Below, piece after piece: positions 22,769 to 33,318 of a DNA stretch of 64,000 nucleotides. The position numbers were made by a program, and so were the translations under genes. This DNA is from Chionoecetes opilio. Taxonomy: Eukaryota > Arthropoda > Malacostraca > Decapoda > Majidae. Numbering within the stretch: position 1 is the stretch's first letter; the number at the start of each line of letters is the position of its first letter. The stretch spans positions 18,501 to 82,500 of the forward strand of contig JACEEZ010021700.1 of the NCBI GenBank assembly GCA_016584305.1, in the 5' to 3' direction. The notes beneath the pieces were generated by a model that did no database searches, was not told the origin of the DNA, and worked only from the letters and a program-made list of their open reading frames with translations.

Positions 22769-23102
22769 AAGTATATTACTTTTAGGATTGTGAGAAAATC
22801 AAATTTATGTCTGTAGGGTTCATTATCACGTGTTTGACATTATCTCTCAAGTCTTCAATAAATTGATGGAAGCACTACATTGGTTTCCTTTGTGGCTCTG
22901 AAGCACTGAGTCCTTCCTCAAGTGGTGGTAACTTGACCACAAGTAAGGCAGAGAGGTGGCTGAGTGGTTGTGGCATGAGTGACCAACAGCCCAGCTTACA
23001 TACTGATGGTGTTGACTTGGCTGATATTTGGTCAACACTCAGCACCAGAAACTAGAGACTTACAAGTAGTACAAGCTACTAAAACAAGTGTTACTTTGGG
23101 TA

Positions 23103-23695
23103 ACTTCCAACTGCTTGCTCTCTACAGGGGCCTTATCCGCCCATGTATGGAGTATGTCTCACGTGTTTGGGGGGCATCCACTCATACAGCTCTCCTAAAC
23201 AGGGTTGAGTCAAAAGCTTTTCGTCTCATCAACTCCTCTCCTCTGACTGACTGTCTTCAATCTTTAAATCACCGCCACAATGTTGCTTCTCTTGCTCTCT
23301 TCTACCGTTATTTTCATGCTCACTGCTCTTCTGAACTTGCTAACTGCATGCCTCCCCCCCTCCCGCGGCCTCGCTGCACACGACTTTCTATTCATTCTCA
23401 TCCCTATTCTGTCCATCTTCCTAATGCGAGAGTTAATCAGTATCTTTACTCTTGCATCCCTTTCACTGGTAAACTCTGGAACTCTCTTCCTGTTTCTATT
23501 TTTCCACCTTCCTACAACTTAGATCTTTTCAAGAGAGGAGTAACAAGACACCTCCCGAACTAAACTGGCCCACCCTTCTTTTTTTATTCACTTACTGTCT
23601 TCTTTATACTAGGGACTGGCAACTAAGCGGGCTTTTTGTTACATCTTTTTTGTGCCCTTGGCCAGTCCTTTGTGATAAAGAAAATATATAAAAAA
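23103..23695 (+). mobile_element. 5'-truncated jockey-like LINE, 3' end
   Basis: An open frame carries the C-terminal part of a non-LTR reverse transcriptase: LYRGLIRPCMEYVSRVWG, SKAFRLINSSPL, LFYRYFHAHCSSEL and GKLWNSLPVSIFPPSYNLD, to a stop at 23563. The 3' end is GTGATAAAGAAAATATATAAAA. It interrupts the tandem-unit sequence GGGTAACTGGTCAACACC, leaving a short AACT duplication. The polymerase domain is absent, so it is dead on arrival. Confidence 0.85.
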
Positions 23696-23744
23696 CTGGT
23701 CAACACCTCGCCATCTTGTGTCCAGTGGCACCTCCTACGCTCTA

Positions 23745-24095
23745 TTTCCTCTGCACCTTCATCTCTAGTTTCCTTTCTGACTGATCATTTGCTGCTGTTG
23801 TAGATGGTCATTGTTCTTCCTCTAAGTCTATCTATAGTGGTGTTCCACAGGGCTCTGTCCTATCACCCACTCTCTTTCTGTTATTCATTAATGATCTTGT
23901 AACTTGGCCTTCCCCCTTTTATGCTGATGCCCTGCATCTTTCAGCGTCATTTATGAGAGTCCCCTCTGCAGGATTTCAGTCCTTCAAAGAGAGCTGCTGT
24001 AGTGCCTCATTGGTGATCTTTCTTTAATTCCTGAATGGAACAGAGCAAAGGTTGTTATGTTCAATGCATTGGTTCCCCCATAGCAGCAGGGATGA
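23745..24095 (+). pseudogene. Reverse-transcriptase relic upstream of unit 4
   Basis: Contains the same VPQGSVLSPTLFLLFIND block as the relic at 15290, followed by a decayed FYADAL motif in place of the catalytic YADD. Part of the tandem unit, not related to the younger LINE just before it. Confidence 0.75.
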
Positions 24096-24211
24096 AGGGG
24101 TAGTGGCTGTGTGGTGGTGGTGGTGGTGGTGCCCTGTACTCAATGTTCAGAGGGAAGGTGGGAAAGGCTGACGCTTCCCTCACTATTGTCATGCTATTAC
24201 TGTTTTCCCAG

Positions 24212-24290
24212 GCAGCCAAGGCAGAAGAGGAAACCTTGGGTCAAGGCTCTGCACGAGATGGTTATCCCAGCATCATTAGCAGCATCAGCA
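24212..24290 (+). other. Conserved 5' exon (exon A) of zinc-finger unit 4
   Basis: Identical structure to unit 2: acceptor TGTTTTCCCAG, donor GTGAGTG. Confidence 0.5.
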
Positions 24291-24539
24291 GTGAGTGTTG
24301 CCCCCTGACAGCAGGAGTCCACAACAGCCAGTAGCTGCACACTCTACATGTTTGACAGCCTGGAGCAGTGTCATGAACTTGTCAGTGCTCACTTGGGAGA
24401 GACAGCTGTGCACACTGTGTTCAGGTGCTGTATCTTACTGAGTAGTGGTAGTAGTGTGTGCACACTGAGGCTCAAGTGATCACTGCCCCCCGAGTGTTCT
24501 GGACTGTGGGTGTGTGTTATAGGGCAGTATAGGGCCAGG

Positions 24540-25511
24540 ATGGAGGAGACCAGGAGATTTGAGTGTGATGAGTGCGGGGAATTGTTGAGCAGCAGCAGCA
24601 GGCATATCCAGCACTCCCTGTCACACCGAGGAGTGACAGTGTTCTGCTGTGAAAAGTGTGATGAAGTGTTCCTCAGTGAAAGCCAGATGCACAAACACAT
24701 GGAACGGCACAAAACTCCCAAGAAATTTGAATGTGAAGTATGTGGAAGACAGTTTAGCAGGAAAGTTGAGTTTGTAGGACACAGATTACTCCATTTTGGG
24801 GTGAAGGCATTTACATGTGATGTGTGTGGGAAAGGGTTTTCATCAAGGATGTGTTATTTAAAGCATGGCAAGGTTCACTCTGATGTGAATGATTATGAAT
24901 GTAAACTCTGTGGCCATCAGTTCAAATGGAGAAGCAACTTCTTTCGACATTTGGAGCGTCACAAACAGAAAAAGAAATACATTTGCACTCATTGTGGTGA
25001 AGAGTTCAGCTTCAGGTTTCACCTCTCTGCTCACAAGAAGACTCATGAGAATTCCCCACAAGAGGAAGTCAGCAGCTCTGAGCAAGCCATCACTGAACCC
25101 CCAAAACAGGTTGTCAAAAGTTCTACTAAACAGGTTGTCAAAAGTTCTACAAAACAGGTTGTCAAAAGTTCTACAAAGCAGGTTGTCAAAAGTTCTACAA
25201 AACAGGTTGTCACATCAGCTGAAGGTTTGATTGATTTCAAGAAATTTAGATGTAACCTGTGTGGTAAAAAGTTCAACTCCAAAATTGGAGCCAGGGAACA
25301 TTATATAGTTCACTCCAATGTAAAGGAGTTTGAGTGTGTTTTGTGTGGAGCACAGTTCAAATGGCAAAGGAATCATAAACGACACATGAAAAAGCATGGC
25401 AAGCAAGTGAAAGCCCACCAGTGCCACAAGTGTGGCAAAAGCTATGACCGCAAGAGCCATCTCAAGCGGCACTTTGAAAACCACCACAAAGGAATGAAAA
25501 AGAGGTACTGA
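24540..25511 (+). CDS. C2H2 zinc-finger protein, unit 4 (9 fingers, 323 aa)
   Basis: Short-form member. Fingers lie at residues 7-29, 35-57, 63-85, 91-113, 119-141, 147-169, then 236-258, 264-286 and 293-315. The linker carries four full KQVVKSST repeats plus KQVVTSAEG. Compared with its neighbours, finger 5 reads KWRSNFFR, finger 6 SFRFHLSA and finger 8 KWQRNHKR at the recognition helix, while fingers 1, 2 and 9 are almost unchanged. Probably a nuclear DNA-binding protein; no effector domain seen. Start chosen at MEETRR as in the other units; exon A at 24212 may add residues if translated. Confidence 0.86.
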   Translation: MEETRRFECDECGELLSSSSRHIQHSLSHRGVTVFCCEKCDEVFLSESQMHKHMERHKTPKKFECEVCGRQFSRKVEFVGHRLLHFGVKAFTCDVCGKGFSSRMCYLKHGKVHSDVNDYECKLCGHQFKWRSNFFRHLERHKQKKKYICTHCGEEFSFRFHLSAHKKTHENSPQEEVSSSEQAITEPPKQVVKSSTKQVVKSSTKQVVKSSTKQVVKSSTKQVVTSAEGLIDFKKFRCNLCGKKFNSKIGAREHYIVHSNVKEFECVLCGAQFKWQRNHKRHMKKHGKQVKAHQCHKCGKSYDRKSHLKRHFENHHKGMKKRY

Positions 25512-26570
25512 TAGAGATGGTGCAGGTGTGGTGGCATTGCACTATAGAGCCACCCTAACAAACCTACAGTAGGCAGCCTGTTTATGTGCCAAGAGGCTAA
25601 GACTGAGGCTTGGCAAGCTTTTCACCAAAACATTCATCCCATCCAGCACCAGAGTTGTCATAACATGGATATTAGGGATCAAGTCAATGAGAGAAACTCT
25701 CAGCCCAGACACCTTATCACTGCTTATGAACACTGATGCCATGACCACAATGTTATGTGATAATGAGCCAGAAGATTCAGGGTTTGAGAATCTGTGCGTG
25801 TCATGTGTGGTGGTAGTACTAGTACTGCATCCTTAACCTTGCTTCTTTGTTGCACCCTCCTGAATATGTTGTGATGTATGTCCTTGCACAGATGTGTAGA
25901 GGTGAGGCTGCTTTATAGATACATGCTGGGACAAGAGGGCGCCAAAAAGATGCTTAGGTTCTCACAGTACATTCCTTGGTGAAGCTATTTCATGCAGTGT
26001 CAGCACTTTGTTAGGTAGCACCAAGGAAGTGCCTGTGAAATGTTTTCAGAAATGAAGGTGCAGGAATAAGAAGTGACGAGGAATGTTAGGGGATGTGTTT
26101 GTAGTGTGTTCATGTGCAGATTCATCTTGGACAGCCTCACTCCCCTCTGGAGAGCTGCTCCCCCTTGCCCTCCCTTCATGCAAGCAATGGCCATGGTGTA
26201 ACTATCACAAGATACTGCAGCTGTGGAGCGTTCAGTAGTGTTGCTCTGCACCTCTCCTCTGTCCAATGCCATGCAAGGCTCTCTCCTTTCTTTTCCTTCA
26301 GCATGTCCAAAAGGTATATCTTTTTGGGGCAGGCAGTGGTGTGTGGTTGCAGAAATATGTTCTCCTGTGTCGAGTTTTGTTCAATGTATTGATCGTTTGT
26401 TTGCATAAGCCAATGTTCAGAAACTACATGCGTGCGGTGAGTGCTTTAGCATCTACCACGTTCTAGTATTTAGCTATGAAAATATGATGCAAGCATAATA
26501 AGTATAATACTTTTAGGATTGTGAGAAAACCAGATTTATGTCTGTAGGGTTCATTATCACGTGTTTGACA
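25512..26570 (+). other. 3' region of unit 4
   Basis: Matches the other units to about 26195 and then carries a different 240-bp segment (CCATGGTGTAACTATCACAAG onward) before rejoining the shared sequence at AAATATGATGCAAGC (about 26480). AATAAA follows at about 26589. Confidence 0.45.
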
Positions 26571-26914
26571 TTATCTCTCAAGTCTTCAATAAATTGATGG
26601 AAGCACTACATTGGTTTCCTTTGTGGCTCTGAAGCACTGAGTCCTTCCTCAAGTGGTGGTAACTTGACCACAAGTAAGGCAGAGAGGTGGCTGAGTGGTT
26701 GTGGCATGAGTGACCAACAGCCGAGCTTACATACTGCTGGTGTTGACTTGGCTGATATTTGGTCAACACTCAGCAGCAGAAACTAGAGACTTACAAGTAG
26801 TACAAGCTACTGAAACAAGTGTTACTTTGGGTAACTGGTCAACACCTCGCCATCTTGTGTCCAGTGGCACCTCCTACGCTCTATTTCCTCTGCACCTTCA
26901 TCTCTAGTTTCCTT

Positions 26915-27235
26915 TCTGACTGATCATTTGCTGCTGTTGTAGATGGTCATTGTTCTTCCTCTAAGTCTATCTATAGTGGTGTTCCACAGGGCTCTGTCCT
27001 ATCACCCACTCTCTTTCTGTTATTCATTAATGATCTTGTAACTTTGCCTTCCCCCTTTTATGCTGATGCCCTGCATCTTTCAGCGTCATTTATGAGAGTC
27101 CCCTCTGCAGGATTTCAGTCCTTCAAAGAGAGCTGCTGTAGTGCCTCATTGGTGATCTTTCTTTAATTCCTGAATGGAACAGAGCAAAGGTTGTTATGTT
27201 CAATGCATTGGTTCCCCCATAGCAGCAGGGATGAA
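26915..27235 (+). pseudogene. Reverse-transcriptase relic upstream of unit 5
   Basis: Third good copy of the VPQGSVLSPTLFLLFIND fragment, with decayed FYADAL. The conserved spacing to exon A in units 4 and 5 shows it was duplicated with the genes. Confidence 0.75.
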
Positions 27236-27341
27236 GGGGTAGTGGCTGTGTGGTGGTGGTGCCCTGTACTCAATGTTCAGAGGGAAGGTGGGAAAGGCTG
27301 ACGCTTCCCTCACTATTGTCATGCTATTACTGTTTTCCCAG

Positions 27342-27420
27342 GCAGCCAAGGCAGAAGAGGAAACCTTGGGTCAAGGCTCTGCACGAGATGGTTATCCCAG
27401 CATCATTAGCAGCATCAGCA
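27342..27420 (+). other. Conserved 5' exon (exon A) of zinc-finger unit 5
   Basis: Same exon and splice signals as in units 2 and 4. Confidence 0.5.
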
Positions 27421-27669
27421 GTGAGTGTTGCCCCCTGACAGCAGGAGTCCACAACAGCCAGTAGCTGCACACTCTACATGTTTGACAGCCTGGAGCAGTG
27501 TCATGAACTTGTCAGTGCTCACTTGGGAGAGACAGCTGTGCACACTGTGTTCAGGTGCTGTATCTTACTGAGTAGTGGTAGTAGTGTGTGCACACTGAGG
27601 CTCAAGTGATCACTGCCCCCCGAGTGTTCTGGACTGTGGGTGTGTGTTATAGGGCAGTATAGGGCCAGG

Positions 27670-28599
27670 ATGGAGGAGACCAGGAGATTTGAGTGTGATG
27701 AGTGCGGGGAATTGTTGAGCAGCAGCAGCAGGCATATCCAGCACTCCCTGTCACACCGAGGAGTGACAGTGTTCTGCTGTGAAAAGTGTGATGAAGTGTT
27801 CCTCAGTGAAAGCCAGATGCACAAACACATGGAACGGCACGAAACTCCTCTCCGTAAGAAATTTGAATGTGATATTTGTTTAAGACAGTTTGACAAGAAG
27901 ATTGAGTTTCGAGGACACAGGCTGCTCCATTTTGGGGTGAAGGCATATAAATGTGATGTGTGTGGGAAAGAGTTTTCATCTAGGATGTGTTTCTTGCAGC
28001 ATGCGAAGGTTCACTCTGATGTGAGAGAATATGAATGTAAAATTTGTGGGTATGAGTTCAAATGGAAAAGTAATTACTATCGACATTTGGACCGTCACAA
28101 GCAGAGAAAGAAATACATGTGTACTCATTGTGATAAAGTGTTCGTTTGGAAGTCCCACCTCAATATCCACAAGAAGACTCATGAGAATTCCCCACAAGAG
28201 GAAGTCAGCAGCTCTGAGCAAGTCATCACCGAACCCCCAAAACAGGTTGTCAAAAGTTCTACAAAACAGGTTGTCAAAAGTTCTACAAAACAGGTTGTCA
28301 CATCAGCTAAAGGTTTGGTTGATTTCAAGAAATTTAGATGTAACCTGTGTGGCAAAAAGTTCCACTCCAAACTTGGAGCCAGGGAACACTACAGAGTTCA
28401 CTCCAATGTAAAGGAGTTTGAGTGTGTTTTGTGTGGAATCCAGTTCAAATGGCAAAGCAGCCATTATCGACACATGAAAAAGCATGGCAAGCAAGTGAAA
28501 GCCCACCAGTGCCACAAGTGTGGCAAAAGCTATGACCGCAAGAGCCATCTCAAGCGGCACTTTGAAAACCACCACAAAGGAATGAAAAAGAGGTACTGA
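27670..28599 (+). CDS. C2H2 zinc-finger protein, unit 5 (9 fingers, 309 aa)
   Basis: Short form with the same finger positions as unit 1. The linker holds two full KQVVKSST repeats and ends KQVVTSAKG. Recognition-helix segments again differ: finger 5 KWKSNYYR, finger 6 VWKSHLNI, finger 8 KWQSSHYR. Finger 3 matches that of unit 2 (FECDICLRQF), while the linker class matches unit 1, so the unit looks like a mosaic of its neighbours. Predicted nuclear DNA-binding protein; last unit of the array in this window. Confidence 0.86.
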   Translation: MEETRRFECDECGELLSSSSRHIQHSLSHRGVTVFCCEKCDEVFLSESQMHKHMERHETPLRKKFECDICLRQFDKKIEFRGHRLLHFGVKAYKCDVCGKEFSSRMCFLQHAKVHSDVREYECKICGYEFKWKSNYYRHLDRHKQRKKYMCTHCDKVFVWKSHLNIHKKTHENSPQEEVSSSEQVITEPPKQVVKSSTKQVVKSSTKQVVTSAKGLVDFKKFRCNLCGKKFHSKLGAREHYRVHSNVKEFECVLCGIQFKWQSSHYRHMKKHGKQVKAHQCHKCGKSYDRKSHLKRHFENHHKGMKKRY

Positions 28600-28965
28600 T
28601 AGAGATGGTGCAGGTGTGGTGGCATTGCACTATAGAGCCACCCTAACAAACCTACAGTAGGCAGCCTGCTTATGTGCCAAGAGGCTAAGACTGAGGCTTG
28701 GCAAGCTTTTCACCAAAACATTCATCCCATCCAGCACCAGAGTTGTCATAACATGGATATTAGGGATCAAGTCAATGAGAGAAACTCTCAGCCCAGACAC
28801 CTTATCACTGCTTATGAACACTGATGCCATGACCACAATGTTATGTGATAATGAGCCAGAAGATTCAGGGTTTGAGAATCTGTGCGTGTCATGTGTGGTG
28901 GTAGTACTAGTACTGCATCCTTAACCTTGCTTCTTTGTTGCACCCTCCTGAATATGTTGTGATGT
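28600..28965 (+). other. 3' region of unit 5, truncated
   Basis: Shared 3' sequence that stops at GTTGTGATGTA, where a repeat begins. Confidence 0.5.
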
Positions 28966-29445
28966 ACCGTATTTTACGGCTTGTAAGACGCACTTTTTTC
29001 CCCCAAAAATACCCTGAAAAACACTCAATGAGCCTTCCAAGACTAATGTTGTAGGAGGTTAGCTTAGGTAGCTATTCAATTCAGCCTCTTATATGATATA
29101 ACCTCAGTACATACCTGTTAAGAGTATTTAAAATACCAGAAGACATTCAAATCAACTACCAATTTTTCCTCACCCTGTTATGTTTACACGACACTGGCGG
29201 GAGCCTTTCCGCCCCGGCAGATTGGCGCCAACGGCCATTGTGTGTATAAGGAACTTTGTTACATTAGATGAAAATATGTATACTTATGTACATGCAGCCA
29301 TCACAAATACTACACGCATACAGGAAAATTCAAACAATACATTGTGAGGCACAGGAGGCAGGCAACGTAGTGAGGCACGGGAGGGTGTGAGAGGTGTTTA
29401 CACTCTACTACAAAGCCAGTCTCAGCTGATCGGCACGCCGTAGGC
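28966..29445. repeat. Unclassified insertion in the unit 5 flank
   Basis: Begins ACCGTATTTTACGGCTTG followed by TAAGACGCACTTTTTT, a start resembling the inverted-repeat ends of DNA transposons with TAAGACGCAC motifs. No matching right end was found. Array sequence resumes at about 29446 (GTAGTGCTTTAGCGTCTACC). The stretch replaces the corresponding piece of the other units. Confidence 0.45.
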
Positions 29446-30034
29446 ACGGGTAGTGCTTTAGCGTCTACCATGTTCTAGTATTTAGCTATGAAAATATGAT
29501 GCAAGCATAATAAGTATGATACTTTTAGGATTGTGAGAATACCAGATTTATGTCTGTAGGGTTCATTATCACGTGTTTGACATTATCTCTCAAGTCTTCA
29601 ATAAATTGATGGAAGCACTACATTGGTTTCCTTTGTGGCTCTGAAGCACCGAGTCCTTCCTCAAGTGGTGGTAGTAAGTCCCCCAGGCCCCCAAATGTCT
29701 AGCTACGCCCCTGGGTGTTGACTTGGCTGATATTTGGTCAACACTCTGCACCAGAAACTAGAGACTTACAAGTAGTACAAGCTACTGTAACAAGTGTTGC
29801 TGTGGGTAACTGGTCAACACCTCGCCATCTTGCATCCTGTGGGACCTCTGGATGCACTGATGAGCGGCAGTCTGTTTTTCAGGTTGACTGTCGAGTGGCT
29901 GGCTCTCATGAAGCCATAAACAAGCTGTGGAGTGTGATGAGAGGAGAGACTGAGCGCCCGTGTCACGTCCGGTGTGATTTGGACACATAATCAGGGAGGG
30001 TATTGGAGGTAGTTTATAGTTCTGACAGTCATTC
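29446..30034. other. End of the duplicated array, no intact gene
   Basis: Carries the shared block through TTGACTTGGCTGATATTTGG and CAACACCTCGCCATCTTG, then diverges at about 29850. The frame that follows to 29990 is unrecognised. Confidence 0.4.
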
Positions 30035-30100
30035 ATGAACATGAATGTGTGCCTATTAGAACAGCAGCCTTATCGACCTCCTCCTTACGCAACACAACAG
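30035..30100 (+). CDS. Possible orphan 5' coding exon with PPPY motif
   Basis: ATG at 30035 opens 22 codons ending QPYRPPPYATQQ exactly at a strong splice donor CAG|GTAAGT. A PPxY motif is a WW-domain ligand in many adaptor proteins. No downstream partner exon was identified in the window, and transposons follow, so the product cannot be named. It may be a chance open frame. Confidence 0.25.
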
Positions 30101-30582
30101 GTAAGTCATGTGTTACTCTTGTTATTAGCGGTATTAGTAGTGTCGTTGATATCTTATGTAGTTTTTTGGATTTGTGTAGCAATGTGGCAATAGTTTCTTT
30201 TTTTGCACTAAATTAGATTCCTATATTATTTTTTTCTTAGGTGTAGAAAGCAGCCAGTTAAGGGGGGCTTCCACTGATTATGGCCAAAAAATTGTTTATT
30301 CTGAAAATATTCATGCTAGTGTATCTCATCTACCCGCGTGGTCTCCGTAAGTCTGCCACGTGTACTCATACACTCATACAGCGCCCTTTAAAATTTAAAT
30401 CCCGCGGCGTGTGCCACGCCCCCTTCCCACTCAGCGTTGCTTATTCGCTTTATTTCTTCATTATTTTCATGTTTTTTCCCGATTTTCCCCCGATTTTTTT
30501 TTCCTACGATACTGTACGATATGTTAGGTTGCCTCTGGCAGTGTCTGCACCACCCTGTTGCCGGCTCCGGGCCCTCAGTTAC

Positions 30583-31069
30583 CAGAGGTGGGCGAGAGCG
30601 ATACTTAGTGCGATACTGCAATACTATAGCACCGCCAAAATAGTATCGCATTATCGCATAAGAATTCAAAGCAGCGGAGTCTAAGCATCACAACTCAGGC
30701 ATCGCTTACATTTCCCGCAATACTTTAAAAGACGACCTTTATATTTTAAATAAAATTTGTCAGTTTAAAAATAAACAGATTACAATGTTTTAATGTGCCT
30801 AAACTGTAGTTTAAGTAAAATAGATCTTTTTTTGGCTAATACAGTGTTTTCTTAGGTAGCAAAGTATCGCAGAGCTAAATTTTTGGTATCGCAGTATCGC
30901 TGCGACACCGTCGCTTTAAGAAAAAAGTATCGTAGCGGAGTGTCGCAGTATCGCGTAGCGTTTTAAGAAAATCCGAAAAAGTAGCGGAGTGTCGCGTGTC
31001 CAACTAGCGGGGAAAAAGTATCGCAGTATCGTTATCGCACTACCAAAAAAAAGTATCGCGCCACCGCTG
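30583..31069. mobile_element. hAT-type MITE with 8-bp target duplication
   Basis: Left end CAGAGGTGGGCGAGAGCGAT and right end, reverse-complemented, CAGCGGTGGCGCGATACT. Perfect 8-bp direct repeats TCAGTTAC lie immediately outside (30575-30582, 31070-31077), as expected for hAT transposition. The interior is made of AGTATCGC repeats in both orientations and has no coding capacity. Confidence 0.88.
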
Positions 31070-31077
31070 TCAGTTAC

Positions 31078-32044
31078 TCGTATCGATCGAAGGAGGCGCA
31101 CGCGCTGTCTGTGCGGGGATAGGCGCTCGGTGACACCTTCAGACGCCTTCCTGTGCCTTCACCCGCTAGTTTTGTTACTGTTACTTACAACCAGGCCTCT
31201 CCTAAGTAAAAAGCGGAAGTTACTGATGGAAAAGGAATTCCAGCTGAAATTCAAGTGACCTCAAGCTGACCCCAAGTGACCTCTGGTGACCTCTGGTTGA
31301 GCCTTGACTTCAGAATAAGTATCAGGTATGTCATAAATATATACAAGCACATTTTTATAGTTATTAACATTGCATTATTTTAGATACAGCTATTTATAAC
31401 TTTGACCACGTTTTTCCCACAACTTAATTTTTTCACATTTGAAGTCTAATAAATCTGAATTGCTTCTACCAAAATTAATATTTCTTGTTGCATACTGATC
31501 GTGATGTAACTCTCTACAAATCTGTTAGATAGTTTTCACCTAGAGATAATGTGTAATTTTTGACGAATATTTTAAGAGTGCTATTTTCACTAAATTTTCT
31601 CCTTCATTTTCATAATTTTTGCCCATACTTATTATTTACTTTACACACTTATCATCTTTCTCAATTATTTATTCAGATGTCTTGATTTTGAGGTTTATAG
31701 GAAAACGTTTTACTCCTTTAGAATTGTTAGCTATTAATATTTTATAGAACTTTGAAAACTTTAAAAAAAAAAATTGTAGCTCGTAATTTTCATGCGATTT
31801 CCTTGAAACCTGGTACATAGCATTGCAATATATATGCGCATCAAACATAAAAAAGTGAATATAATCAAACAAGAAATTAAAAAGTTATACTGAAAAAATC
31901 GAATACTTGCTGGCACAGTGGGAATTAAGCCCTGGCAGAAGCAGACAAGGGAAGGCAGACAGCTAGTGTGACAGGCAAGGGAGTGTTGTTGACTTGTTTG
32001 TGATGCAGACTGCCATACAAGGCTACGCTATGGTGTGTGGCTAT
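31078..32044. other. AT-rich spacer, nothing recognised
   Basis: Short degenerate CAAGTGACCTC repeats at 31250-31305. A block at 31970-32041 (GGCAAGGGAGTGTTGTTGAC to CTACGCTATGGTGTG) is repeated at 34557-34618, on the other side of the inverted-repeat element. Confidence 0.5.
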
Positions 32045-33278
32045 AGGCCACTGCACTGAATAATAAGATCCCGTTCCAAATGTCCATAAATCTTGATTAG
32101 ATGGGTAACTTGGGACAACTGGGTGCTAGCGACCAATATTTGATGTTATTTTAACCACAATAAGGCAATCTTAAGTGTTCTTATGTTGACAATCAGGTTT
32201 TCACTAATAAAACCAATGGTTTTGATATACTCATGTCCATACCATGAACATTGGTTAGAAGAAATAGTATTTGAAAGTATGATCTACTCATGTATGGTCC
32301 GACAGCTTTAAGGAACTGCTACGTCAAAATGTTTGGGTTAATATATTTCTCCATTGATGCTGAAAGATTATAGATTGTGTGCACAAGGGTAGTATGATTT
32401 CTTATTCTCCATGTTATTTCTCATTCAATATTATTTCTACTTTCAAATACTATTTCTTCTAACCAATGTTCATGGTATGGACATGAATATATTGAAGCGA
32501 ACGCGCCCTCCCCCCCCCCCCTCCTTACCTTCACTATCCTCAGCTACACCTACTCCGGGCTGCTCTCTTGAGATGCAGGGAAGCAGGCAGGTGCTTAAGA
32601 CAGAGGGGGGGAGGGGGGGGGGGGGGACGCGTAGCTCGTAAACAGGGCTCGTGCTAGGAATTGAGGACTTACCAGGCTGGGTTCTCCTTCTCTGGCTGTT
32701 CACACACTCAGGGGGGAAGGGTTTAGGCAAACACAAGGGGTCCTTTCACGGTGGCATATTGAAGTAACTCACAGTACAAGTTGCAAGGTCACTCACTACA
32801 AATCTACAACACCTAGACACCAATGCAACGCCACAAACCCCGACCTCTTCCTCGGCCATCGTAAGTAGACGCTACGTAACCCCCCACACAACCCCAGTAC
32901 CTTTCACAGGCACACTACAGTGGCCGCCTCGTCCGGCGCCACTACTCCACAGGGGCAATTCCTCTCCCAGGAAGTCCCCCGTGCCTCCCAACGCCACACA
33001 GTAGCTATGTGGGAAAAAATTTCAAATTTGTTAAATGCTATTGCAAGAGGTATCAGTGGAAAGGTCTTGAAACAAACTTTGCAATGACACCAAGATGACC
33101 CTCCTAGGACCTAAAATAAGAAAGTTACATCAAATAGAAGTTCGCCTTTTGGGCATATTTTTGTCTTATAAAACAATAGGATTATTGTGACCGATAAAAA
33201 TTTGGCATCATGAACACTCATGGTTAGGTTAGGTTAGGTTAGGTTAGGTTTCATTAAAACATAAGGTTAGGTTAGGTT

Positions 33279-33318
<40 letters not shown>

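Noticed and set aside
30280..30684. 134-aa frame
   Set aside because: Runs into the hAT MITE; no recognisable domain.
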